A stretch of DNA of 8,346 nt from NCBI GenBank assembly GCA_030839105.1, contig JAUZEI010000603.1, positions 1-8,346 on the forward strand, in the 5' to 3' direction. Below the pieces are notes generated by a model. It made no database searches. It had not been told where the DNA came from and was given only the letters and a program-made list of their open reading frames with translations. Made by a program: the position numbers and the translations under genes. The DNA is from Actinomycetota bacterium. GTDB lineage: Bacteria > Actinomycetota > Acidimicrobiia > IMCC26256 > PALSA-610. This document shows positions 1 to 5,835 of this stretch, piece by piece. Each line of letters starts with the position of its first letter. Positions within the stretch are counted from its first letter, which is position 1.

Positions 1-132
1 CGGGTGCTCTTCCGCCGCCACCCTGCGGTCGCGGTACCGTGCGACGACGCGGGCGCGGCCACCGACGTCGACACGCCCCAGGACCTCGCCGATTTGGAGT
101 CACGATGGAGATCAACGACAGCTTCCGAGTGA
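1..132 (+). CDS. 3' end of a MobA/MocA-like nucleotidyltransferase (partial)
   Basis: Frame 1 is open from the first base to TGA at 130-132 and gives the last 43 residues of a protein. The visible part reads PCDDAGAATDVDTPQDL near residues 18-34. The D-x-DTP-x-DL signature near the C-terminus is typical of MobA-like NTP transferases, the family that attaches CMP or GMP to molybdopterin. The coxG-like gene that follows fits a molybdenum hydroxylase (CO dehydrogenase type) cluster, where a MocA-like cytidylyltransferase matures the cofactor. Its last 28 bases overlap the start of the next gene, suggesting translational coupling. CofC-like guanylyltransferases of F420 synthesis share a similar C-terminal motif and cannot be excluded from 43 residues. 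The active-site N-terminus lies outside the window. Confidence 0.6.
   Translation, partial: RVLFRRHPAVAVPCDDAGAATDVDTPQDLADLESRWRSTTASE
96..99 (+). promoter_or_regulatory. Ribosome binding site of coxG
   Basis: GGAG lies five bases before the ATG at 105. It supports that start over an ATG-independent or further upstream start in the same frame (the frame stays open back to about base 39), because the upstream part would encode an arginine-rich stretch unrelated to the family. Confidence 0.55.
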
Positions 133-824
133 GCACCCCGATCGACGCCACCTGGAAGGTGATGCTCGACATCGAGGGCATCGCACCCTGTATGCCCGGC
201 GCCCAACTCCAAGAGGTCGAGGGCGACGAGTACCGCGGCATCGTCAAGGTCAAGGTCGGACCGATCACCGCGCAGTACAAGGGCACCGCCCGGCTCGCGG
301 AGGTCGACGAGACGAATCGCCGGATCGTGATCGACGCGTCGGGACGCGACACACGCGGGCAGGGCAACGCCAAAGCCTCGATCGTGGTGACGATGACCGC
401 GGAGGGCGGCGGAACCAAGGTCGACGTCTCCACCGACCTGTCCATCACCGGCAAGGTCGCGCAGTTCGGCCGCGGAGTGCTCGCCGACGTCTCGTCGAAG
501 CTGATGGGGCAGTTCGTGGAGAACGTCGAACGCGACGTCCTGAGTAGCGCGGGCGGGGGCGATACCACGCACGCCGGTGGCGCGTACGAGCAGGCCCTCG
601 AGAGCGCCCCGTCGGTCATCGCAGCGTCGCAAGCGAGCACGACGACGGATTCGCCCCCGACCGGCAGCAGTGCATCCACGAGCGGACCGCGCCGAATCGA
701 TTCGCGCGAGGTCGAGCCCGTCGACCTGTTCGGCGTCGCCGGCGCGCCCGTCACCAAGCGCCTCCTCCCTCTCGGGATCGGCGCCCTCGTGCTCTTCATC
801 CTCTGGCGCGTCCTTCGGAGATAA
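105..824 (+). CDS. coxG: CoxG-like SRPBCC protein with C-terminal membrane anchor
   Basis: The 239-residue protein has two parts. Residues 1-146 match the CoxG branch of the SRPBCC (START-like) fold: an N-terminal strand (MEINDSFRVSTPIDATWKVM), the CMPGA motif at 29-33, and a long C-terminal helix around FGRGVLADVSSKLMGQF (121-137). Residues 147-218 form a Ser/Thr/Ala/Pro-rich flexible linker. Residues 219-236 are a hydrophobic helix followed by two arginines, as in a tail anchor with the body in the cytoplasm. CoxG proteins belong to aerobic CO dehydrogenase clusters. They have been linked to membrane recruitment of the enzyme and to handling of its quinone electron acceptor; applying that here is inference. 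The start is the ATG preceded by GGAG. It overlaps the upstream nucleotidyltransferase gene by 28 bases. The coxLMS genes are not in the window, so the substrate of the partner hydroxylase is unknown. Confidence 0.8.
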   Translation: MEINDSFRVSTPIDATWKVMLDIEGIAPCMPGAQLQEVEGDEYRGIVKVKVGPITAQYKGTARLAEVDETNRRIVIDASGRDTRGQGNAKASIVVTMTAEGGGTKVDVSTDLSITGKVAQFGRGVLADVSSKLMGQFVENVERDVLSSAGGGDTTHAGGAYEQALESAPSVIAASQASTTTDSPPTGSSASTSGPRRIDSREVEPVDLFGVAGAPVTKRLLPLGIGALVLFILWRVLRR

Positions 825-862
825 CACCTGGTCGCTCGCGCTGCGCTGCCGCTCCATCCTCC

Positions 863-882
863 CGGTCTCGGGTTCGAGGCCG
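863..882. repeat. Inverted repeat (8-bp stem, 4-base loop) before ruvC
   Basis: The arms CGGTCTCG (863-870) and CGAGGCCG (875-882) pair over 8 positions around the loop GGTT, with one T-G wobble. The element ends directly before the -10 box of ruvC and covers the place where a -35 box would sit. It could act as a terminator stem for coxG (there is no T-run after it) or as a protein-binding site. The second arm with its loop contains GTTCGA, the same half-site as in the LexA box 16 bases further on. Confidence 0.4.
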
Positions 883-888
883 TAGGAT
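883..888 (+). promoter_or_regulatory. -10 box of the ruvC promoter
   Basis: TAGGAT fits the actinobacterial TANNNT -10 pattern. Seven bases separate it from the GTG of ruvC, so transcription would begin at or within a base of the start codon and give a leaderless mRNA. The apt promoter shows the same spacing. No clear -35 box is visible. The last T is shared with the LexA palindrome. Confidence 0.55.
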
Positions 889-903
889 CGAACCTGTGTT
901 CGA
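888..903. promoter_or_regulatory. LexA (SOS) box on the ruvC start
   Basis: The sequence TCGAAC-CTGT-GTTCGA is a perfect 6-4-6 palindrome. It equals the mycobacterial LexA operator consensus TCGAAC-N4-GTTCGA and also fits the CGAAC-N4-GTTCG core known from Bacillus. It starts at the last base of the -10 box and covers the expected transcription start and the GTG at 896, so bound LexA would block initiation. ruvC is a LexA target in Mycobacterium tuberculosis. The control predicted here would cover ruvC-ruvA-ruvB and possibly the crotonase gene. Confidence 0.85.
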
Positions 904-1402
904 CTCCGCCGGGCCTGTTCTCGGCATCGACCCCGGTGTCTCGCGCTGTGGCTACGGCGCGGTCGTCCGCGAGCAGGGCCGTCTCCGGGCGACGGCCTGT
1001 GGCGTGATCCGTACCTCTCCCTCCGACCCGTTGCCCGAGCGGCTGCTCGCACTGAACGACGAGCTCGCCGCGCTCGTGCGCCAGCTCCGGCCGTCGGCGC
1101 TCTCGGTCGAACGCGTCCTGTTCCAAAACAACGTCCGCACCGCGATGTCTGTCGGTCAGGCGAGTGGGCTCGCGCTCGTCGTCGCGGCGCGCGCCGGTGT
1201 TCCCGTCGCGCAGTACAGCCCCAACGAGGTCAAGCTCGCCGTGACCGGCGACGGCCGGGCCGACAAGCTCGCGGTACAGACGATGGTCACCCGGCTGCTC
1301 TCGCTGCGCGACATCCCCAAGCCGGCCGACGCAGCCGACGCGCTCGCCCTCGCGTGCTGCCATCACGGTCGTGCGCGCATGCTCGCCCGGATCCCGTCGT
1401 GA
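896..1402 (+). CDS. ruvC: Holliday junction endonuclease RuvC
   Basis: RuvC is the dimeric, metal-dependent resolvase that nicks two opposite strands of a Holliday junction held by RuvA and RuvB. The 168 residues have the RNase H-like family layout. The first catalytic aspartate is D12 in LGIDPG, the glutamate is E72 in SVERVLF, and the last acidic pair is D145 and D148 in PADAADALA. The family motif GRADKLAVQTMV is at 120-131. The length is close to that of E. coli RuvC (173). The GTG start is the only plausible one: the frame upstream carries no start codon back to coxG, and the reading begins just before the first catalytic strand. There is no Shine-Dalgarno sequence, in line with a leaderless mRNA. 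It is the first gene of ruvCAB and ends 10 bases before ruvA. Confidence 0.96.
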   Translation: MFDSAGPVLGIDPGVSRCGYGAVVREQGRLRATACGVIRTSPSDPLPERLLALNDELAALVRQLRPSALSVERVLFQNNVRTAMSVGQASGLALVVAARAGVPVAQYSPNEVKLAVTGDGRADKLAVQTMVTRLLSLRDIPKPADAADALALACCHHGRARMLARIPS

Positions 1403-1412
1403 TCGGCGGGTC

Positions 1413-2003
1413 GTGATCGGTTCGGTGCGGGGCGACGTTCTCGAGCGCACCCTCGCGGGCGAGGTGCTCGTCGAGGCCGCGGGCATCGGGTATCGCGTGC
1501 TCGTGCCCGTCAGTGCCGTCCCCGCGCTCGAGCCCGGGGCGCACGTGTTCTTGTTCACGCATCAACACGTACGCGACGACGCGCTCATCCTTTTCGGGTT
1601 CCCCACTCGCGACGAACGCGACACGTTCGAGGCGCTCATCACCGCGAGCGGGGTCGGGCCCAAGCTCGCGCTCGCGATTCTTTCGGTCCACTCGCCGTCC
1701 AGCCTTCGCCGCTGCCTGGCCGAGGACGATCTCGATTCTCTCGTCTCCGTGCCGGGCGTCGGCAAGCGGACCGCGCAACGCCTTCTCGTCGACCTCAAGG
1801 CCCGGCTCTCGGTGCCCGACATCGACCTCACGGCCGTCCGGGGTTCGACCTCGCCGAGCGTGCGGGGCGAGGTGCGCGACGCGCTCGTCGGTCTCGGCTA
1901 CGGCAACGACGAAGTACGGGAGGTGTTCGGTCAGCTCGGCGAACACGGCACCGTCGAAGAGCTGCTGCGCGACGCGCTCCGACTCCTGGCCGGTCGCCAA
2001 TGA
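1413..2003 (+). CDS. ruvA: Holliday junction DNA-binding protein RuvA
   Basis: RuvA tetramers hold the four-way junction in the open square form and load the RuvB motors. The GTG start gives 196 residues opening with [10 protein letters not shown], which matches the usual RuvA N-terminus; the open frame reaches back to 1371 but those codons lie inside ruvC and do not fit the family. Residues 1-63 form the OB-fold domain, with the acidic pin as D55-D56 (Glu-Asp in E. coli). Two helix-hairpin-helix motifs follow, GVGPK at 80-84 and GVGKR at 115-119. After a short linker, domain III (about 150-196, [14 protein letters not shown]) binds RuvB. The predicted stop is 25 bases before the ruvB start. 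Confidence 0.96.
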   Translation: MIGSVRGDVLERTLAGEVLVEAAGIGYRVLVPVSAVPALEPGAHVFLFTHQHVRDDALILFGFPTRDERDTFEALITASGVGPKLALAILSVHSPSSLRRCLAEDDLDSLVSVPGVGKRTAQRLLVDLKARLSVPDIDLTAVRGSTSPSVRGEVRDALVGLGYGNDEVREVFGQLGEHGTVEELLRDALRLLAGRQ

Positions 2004-2016
2004 CGGGCCGAAGCGT

Positions 2017-2021
2017 GAGGG
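2017..2021 (+). promoter_or_regulatory. Ribosome binding site of ruvB
   Basis: GAGGG stands seven bases before the GTG at 2029 and decides that start. An ATG that overlaps the ruvA stop at 2000 is out of frame, and so is the GTG at 2015. Confidence 0.6.
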
Positions 2022-2028
2022 CCGCATC

Positions 2029-3087
2029 GTGAGAGAAGAGCTGCTGAGCCCGGAGGCCGATGAGGCCGAGGTCGCGGAGGAGACCACGCTTCGGCCGCGC
2101 AATCTCGGGGAGTTCGTCGGCCAGCCCCGCCTGCGCGAGCACCTCGAGATCATGCTCACCGCCGCCAAACAGCGCGGGCAGGCCGTCGACCATGTACTTC
2201 TCGCCGGTCCACCCGGCCTCGGCAAGACGAGCCTCGCGGGGATCATCGCCAATGAGATGGGCGCGCGCCTCAATCCGACGAGCGGACCCGCGCTCGAACG
2301 GGCAGGCGATCTCGCCGCCATTCTCACGAACCTCGACGACGGCGACGTCCTGTTCATCGACGAGGTGCACCGTCTGCCCCGGGTCGTCGAAGAGAGCCTC
2401 TATCCCGCGATGGAGGACTTCCGGTTCGACGTCGTCATCGGCAAAGGCCCGAGCGCGCGCACGATCCGTCTCGACCTGCCGCGCTTCACGCTCGTCGCCG
2501 CGACCACGCGTACCGGTCTCATCAGCGGACCGTTGCGCGACCGGTTCGGCTTCGTCGCTCGGCTCGACTACTACGCGCACGACGAGCTCGCCGCAATCCT
2601 GCGCCGGGTCGCCACCATCCTCGGCGTCGACCTCGATCCCGAGGGCGCCGACGAGATCGCCGGCCGCTCCCGCGGAACGCCGCGTATCGCCAACCGTTTG
2701 TTGAAGCGGGTGCGCGACTACGCCGAGGTGCGCGCCGACGGACGCGTGTCCGTCGACATCGCCCGCGACGCGCTCGCCCTGTTCGAGGTCGACGAGCTCG
2801 GTCTCGACAAGGTCGACCGCGCGATCCTCGACGCGCTGTGTCGCACGTTCGTCGGCCGGGCAGTGGGTCTGAGCACACTGGCGATCGCGGTGAGTGAAGC
2901 ACCGGAAACGGTCGAAGACGTGTACGAGCCGTTCCTGCTGCTCTGCGGGCTCATCGAGCGCACCCCCCGGGGCCGCATCGCGACCCCGGCCGGGTTCGCG
3001 CACATCGGCCTGCCGGTGCCGGGCCCGACAGGCGCGGCGGGTTTGCACGCGCCCGCGAAGCCGGGCGAGGCTCCCGAGCTGTTCTAG
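2029..3087 (+). CDS. ruvB: Holliday junction branch-migration ATPase RuvB
   Basis: RuvB is the hexameric AAA+ motor that pumps DNA through the RuvA-bound junction. The GTG start gives 352 residues (E. coli has 336). Visible motifs in order are the N-terminal [12 protein letters not shown] (21-32), Walker A GPPGLGKT (60-67), Walker B LFIDEVH (108-114), sensor 1 in VAATTRTG (156-163), the arginine-finger region GPLRDRFG (167-174) and sensor 2 in GTPRIANRL (216-224). The C-terminal winged helix carries VGLSTLA (279-285) and RTPRGR (311-316). The usual GGG-P-VGL stretch before the winged helix reads VGRAVGL, a mild departure. A Gly/Ala/Pro-rich tail of about 20 residues follows the conserved end. 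It is third in ruvCAB, and the crotonase gene begins nine bases after its stop. Confidence 0.97.
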   Translation: MREELLSPEADEAEVAEETTLRPRNLGEFVGQPRLREHLEIMLTAAKQRGQAVDHVLLAGPPGLGKTSLAGIIANEMGARLNPTSGPALERAGDLAAILTNLDDGDVLFIDEVHRLPRVVEESLYPAMEDFRFDVVIGKGPSARTIRLDLPRFTLVAATTRTGLISGPLRDRFGFVARLDYYAHDELAAILRRVATILGVDLDPEGADEIAGRSRGTPRIANRLLKRVRDYAEVRADGRVSVDIARDALALFEVDELGLDKVDRAILDALCRTFVGRAVGLSTLAIAVSEAPETVEDVYEPFLLLCGLIERTPRGRIATPAGFAHIGLPVPGPTGAAGLHAPAKPGEAPELF

Positions 3088-3096
3088 GGGGCCTTC

Positions 3097-3810
3097 ATGG
3101 ATCTCGTGCAATACGAAGTTCGCGACCGGATCGCGCACGTCACCATCGCGAACGGCAAGGCCAACGCCCTCTCGTTCGACGTCCTCGCCGCGCTCGGTGA
3201 CGCCCTCTCGAGCGCCGAAGACGCGGGCGAGGCCGAGGTCGGCGCGCTGCTCATCACGGGTGCGCCGGGCATGTTCTCCGGCGGCTTCGACCTCAAGGTC
3301 ATGCGCAGTGCGCCGGAAGCGGCCGGCAAGCTCGTGACCGACGGCGGCGAGCTCTTTTCTCGTATGTACGGGTCACCGATGCCGGTCGTCGTCGCGTGCA
3401 CCGGCCACGCCGTCGCCGCGGGCGCGCTGCTCCTCCTCGGTGCCGACGCCCGCATCGGGGCGCGCGGTGAGTTCCGGATCGGGCTGATCGAGACCCAGCT
3501 GGGGATGGTGCTCCCGCGCTGGGCGGTCGAGCTCGCCCACGAGCGACTGTCGAAGCGCCACGTGCAGGACGCCACGGTCGGCGCCCGGATCTACGATCCC
3601 GACGGCGCCGTCGATGCCGGCTTCCTCGACTCGGTCACGCCGCCCGAGGCGCTCGCCGATGCCGCCTTCGCCGAGGCGCGACGGTGGGCCGAGCTCCCGC
3701 GCGACGCGTACCGGGGACAGGTACGGATGTGTCGCGGAGAGCGGTTGGGACGGCTTTCGGAGGCGATTGCCACCGACCGCGGCCGGGCCTTCGACGTGCC
3801 GGGATCGTGA
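3097..3810 (+). CDS. Enoyl-CoA hydratase/isomerase (crotonase) family protein
   Basis: The 237 residues have the crotonase fold. The first oxyanion-hole loop is FSGGFDLK (60-67) and the second is GHAVAAGALLLLGAD (103-117). Aligned with rat enoyl-CoA hydratase (GNAVGGGCELAMMCD), the first catalytic glutamate (E144) is replaced by L111. The second (E164) is kept as E132 in IGLIETQLG. In this superfamily a single glutamate is typical of delta3-delta2-enoyl-CoA isomerases, so isomerase or another CoA-thioester activity is more likely than plain hydration; this is inference. The substrate is presumably an acyl-CoA in the cytoplasm. The ATG is preceded by AGGGGG with suitable spacing, and the gene starts nine bases after ruvB, suggesting cotranscription. 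No other fatty-acid gene is near, so the pathway cannot be named. Confidence 0.85.
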   Translation: MDLVQYEVRDRIAHVTIANGKANALSFDVLAALGDALSSAEDAGEAEVGALLITGAPGMFSGGFDLKVMRSAPEAAGKLVTDGGELFSRMYGSPMPVVVACTGHAVAAGALLLLGADARIGARGEFRIGLIETQLGMVLPRWAVELAHERLSKRHVQDATVGARIYDPDGAVDAGFLDSVTPPEALADAAFAEARRWAELPRDAYRGQVRMCRGERLGRLSEAIATDRGRAFDVPGS

Positions 3811-3829
3811 CACGGCCCGATCGGGTGTC
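3809..3829. repeat. Inverted repeat at the end of the crotonase gene
   Basis: GACAC (3809-3813) and GTGTC (3825-3829) are complementary. Between them lies the 10-base palindrome CCCGATCGGG (3816-3825), which shares one base with the right arm, so the two pairings compete in part. The element overlaps the crotonase stop codon and ends six bases before the -10 box of yajC. No T-run follows. It could be a weak terminator or an operator for the yajC promoter. Confidence 0.3.
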
Positions 3830-3834
3830 GGTGG

Positions 3835-3840
3835 TAGCGT
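3835..3840 (+). promoter_or_regulatory. -10 box of the yajC-secD-secF promoter
   Basis: TAGCGT fits the TANNNT pattern and sits in the only gap between the ruv block and yajC. Transcription would begin near 3847-3848 and give a leader of about 26 bases. That leader contains AAGGG (3862-3866) at seven bases from the GTG start, so this transcript has an ordinary ribosome binding site. No clear -35 box is seen. Confidence 0.45.
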
Positions 3841-3873
3841 CGGTCCTCGTTTCTCCGGCGTAAGGGTTCTCTG

Positions 3874-4170
3874 GTGCAGGTGGCGATCTTCCCCGTTCTC
3901 ATGGTGGGCGCCATCTACCTGCTCCTATGGCGCCCCCAACAGAAGCGAATCTCCGCGGTGCGCCTGCTGCAGTCCCAGATCCAAGAGGGCGACGAAGTGC
4001 TGACGACGAGCGGGATCTACGGCCGGATCACGAATCTCCGGGACTCCGACGCCGATCTGGAGATCGCACCGGGCACCGTGATCCACATCGCTCGGGGCGC
4101 GATCGGCCAGCGCATCGATCCCATGCCCAGCGCCGGCGAACCCCACGACGGAGAGACTGGGACGGACTGA
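3874..4170 (+). CDS. yajC: Preprotein translocase subunit YajC
   Basis: YajC is a small single-pass membrane partner of SecD-SecF in the Sec translocon. The 98 residues show a hydrophobic helix at about 4-19 (IFPVLMVGAIYLLLW), directly followed by the family motif RPQQKR (20-25). A cytoplasmic domain follows with the signature GDEVLTTSGIYGRI (39-52) and a short acidic tail. The length is normal for the family. The GTG start has AAGGG at good spacing. The stop lies three bases before secD, so the two are almost certainly translated from one mRNA. Confidence 0.93.
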   Translation: MQVAIFPVLMVGAIYLLLWRPQQKRISAVRLLQSQIQEGDEVLTTSGIYGRITNLRDSDADLEIAPGTVIHIARGAIGQRIDPMPSAGEPHDGETGTD

Positions 4171-4173
4171 ACC

Positions 4174-5835
4174 GTGCGGCGCAAGGTCATCCTGCTCGTG
4201 TTGACGGTCTTCGTCATCCTCGCGTGCTTTTTCGCGACCATCTTCGGATCGAGCCGTCCCGTGCTCGGACTCGATCTCCAGGGGGGCACGTCGATCGTGC
4301 TCGCCCCGGTGAAGGGTTCCGACCTGTCGACCCTCGACACCGCGGTCGCGATCATCCGGGCGCGCGTCGACGGCCTCGGGATCGCAGAGCCCAACGTCAG
4401 CCGGCAGGGCAACAACATCGTGATCGACCTGCCCGGCGTGAAGAACGCGGCCGAGGCCGACGCGCTCGTCGGTAAGACCGCGGAACTGCGGTTCCGCGTT
4501 GTGCAGGGTTCGATCCCGTACTCCACCTCCCAGACCTCCACGACCGTGAAGGGTGCGACGACGACCACGGCCAAGGGCGCGACGACCACCACGGCCAAGG
4601 GCGCGACGACCACGACAGTGAAGGGCGCGACCACGACGACGGGCAAGGGCGCGACCACGACGACCAAGGGCAAGGCGGCCGGTCGTCTCGGCACGATCGA
4701 CACGGTGCCGATCGCCGCGTCACGGCCCGAGGCGGTCACGACGACGACCGTGAAGGGCGCGACGACGACCACGGCCAAGGGCGCGACGACGACCACGGTC
4801 AAGGGTGCGACGACCACGACGACCAAGCCCGCGGCGGCGCCGAATGACGGGACCTGCCAGAACGGCAAGGCCGTGACGCCCGACGTTGCCGACAAGCAGG
4901 TCGTCCTGCCCGATGCGAAGAAGACCGCCTGTTACCTGCTCGGCCCGACGATCCTGACCGGTCGCAACGTGGGAACGGCCAGCGCGACGGTCAACTCCAC
5001 GTCGGCCGCGTGGGAGGTGAACGTCCACTTCAAGAACGACGACTTCGTAAAGAAGGTTGCGCAGCCCTACGTCGGCAAGCAGGTCGCGATCGAGCTCGAC
5101 GGAGTCGTGCAGTCGGCGCCGAACATCAACCAGGGCATCACCGGCCAGGACGTCACGATCAGCGGCAACTTCTCGAGCAAGGAAGCGCACCAGCTCGCCC
5201 TCGTCCTGCGTTACGGATCGCTGCCCGTCCAGCTCATCCCGCAGACCGCGCAGTCGGTCTCGCCGACCCTCGGCAAGGACCAGTTGAAGGCCGGCATCGT
5301 GTCGGGCCTGATCGGGCTGATCCTGGTCGCGCTCTACATGATCTTCGTCTACCGGCTGCTCGGTCTCGTCGTCTGGACGGGTATCGGGCTCACCGCGTTG
5401 ACGTTCTTCGCGCTCGTCTCCTGGCTGTCGTCTCATCAGGGATTGACGCTCACGCTCGCGGGGGTGACGGGGATCATCGTCTCCGTCGGTGTCACCGTCG
5501 ACAGCTATGTCGTGTATTTCGAACGGCTGAAGGATGAGGTACGCACGGGCAAGACGGTGCGCTCCTCGCTCGACTCCGGCTTCCGGCGGGCGTTCCGCAC
5601 GATCATCGCCGCCGACCTCGTGTCGATGATCGGCGCCGTGGTCCTGTATCTCTTCGCGACCTCGTCGGTGCGCGGGTTCGCCTACTTCCTCGGACTGTCG
5701 ACCGCGCTCGACCTCATCCTGGCCTACTGCTTCATGTGGCCGTTCGTCTCCGTCCTCGCGCGCCGCCCGGCCCTCGTGCGGATGCCCGGAGTCGGGATCG
5801 GGGCCGGGCTCGACGTACCCGAGGTGATGGCATGA
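4174..5835 (+). CDS. secD: Protein translocase subunit SecD with Thr-rich repeat insert
   Basis: SecD works with SecF as a proton-driven RND-type machine that pulls exported proteins off the outer side of SecYEG. The 553 residues begin with a membrane helix (about 5-25), then the P1 signature LGLDLQGGTSIVL (31-43) and GNNIVIDLPGV (79-89). Residues 122-218 are a low-complexity insert with eight KGATTTTx units. The P1 domain then resumes (YLLGP 254-258, ELDGVVQSAPNIN 307-319). Five more helices follow at about 372-393, 397-418, 424-447, 474-495 and 501-527. D443 in VTVDSYVVYFER is the conserved proton-path aspartate. Cysteines 228 and 253 flank the resumption of P1 and could form a disulfide outside the cell. 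The GTG start is three bases after yajC, and the stop overlaps the secF ATG by four bases (ATGA). Confidence 0.95.
   Translation: MRRKVILLVLTVFVILACFFATIFGSSRPVLGLDLQGGTSIVLAPVKGSDLSTLDTAVAIIRARVDGLGIAEPNVSRQGNNIVIDLPGVKNAAEADALVGKTAELRFRVVQGSIPYSTSQTSTTVKGATTTTAKGATTTTAKGATTTTVKGATTTTGKGATTTTKGKAAGRLGTIDTVPIAASRPEAVTTTTVKGATTTTAKGATTTTVKGATTTTTKPAAAPNDGTCQNGKAVTPDVADKQVVLPDAKKTACYLLGPTILTGRNVGTASATVNSTSAAWEVNVHFKNDDFVKKVAQPYVGKQVAIELDGVVQSAPNINQGITGQDVTISGNFSSKEAHQLALVLRYGSLPVQLIPQTAQSVSPTLGKDQLKAGIVSGLIGLILVALYMIFVYRLLGLVVWTGIGLTALTFFALVSWLSSHQGLTLTLAGVTGIIVSVGVTVDSYVVYFERLKDEVRTGKTVRSSLDSGFRRAFRTIIAADLVSMIGAVVLYLFATSSVRGFAYFLGLSTALDLILAYCFMWPFVSVLARRPALVRMPGVGIGAGLDVPEVMA
4549..4668 (+). 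repeat. 24-bp tandem repeat in secD, block 1 (five units)
   Basis: Five consecutive 24-base units each encode KGATTTT plus one variable residue (A, A, V, G, K), residues 126-165 of SecD. The units differ mainly at synonymous third positions. They keep the reading frame and carry no stop. Short Thr-rich sequence continues the pattern on the left side (T-x-TTV). Confidence 0.95.
4753..4824 (+). repeat. 24-bp tandem repeat in secD, block 2 (three units)
   Basis: Three more units of the same octapeptide (KGATTTT followed by A, V, T) cover residues 194-217. The first unit here differs from the first unit of block 1 by one base in 24, which points to copying of a block, not independent drift. The 84 bases between the blocks encode a non-repeated stretch (GKAAGRLGTIDTVPIAAS and neighbours). 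Confidence 0.95.

Noticed and set aside
871..882. GGTTCGAGGCC resembles a tRNA T-arm
   Set aside because: No acceptor stem, anticodon arm or D-arm can be formed with the flanking bases; the match is part of a simple hairpin.
2000..2002. ATG overlapping the ruvA stop as a ruvB start
   Set aside because: It is out of frame with the ruvB motifs; the GTG at 2029 with GAGGG before it is in frame.
1287..3138. Two long overlapping minus-strand open frames opposite ruvA and ruvB
   Set aside because: They are shadows of the ruv genes, with biased composition and no family motif.
4213..4227. Possible lipobox (ILAC) in the first hydrophobic segment of SecD
   Set aside because: Leu at position -2 does not fit the consensus and the hydrophobic helix continues past the cysteine (FFATIF), as expected for the first membrane helix of SecD.
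4549..4824. Direct repeats considered as a CRISPR array
   Set aside because: Units are 24 bp with no spacers, in frame and coding, so this is a protein repeat.
4017..4895. Minus-strand open frame with repeated VVVVAP-type motifs
   Set aside because: The repeats are the reverse complement of the KGATTTTx coding repeats of secD. They look like a repetitive protein but have no independent support.
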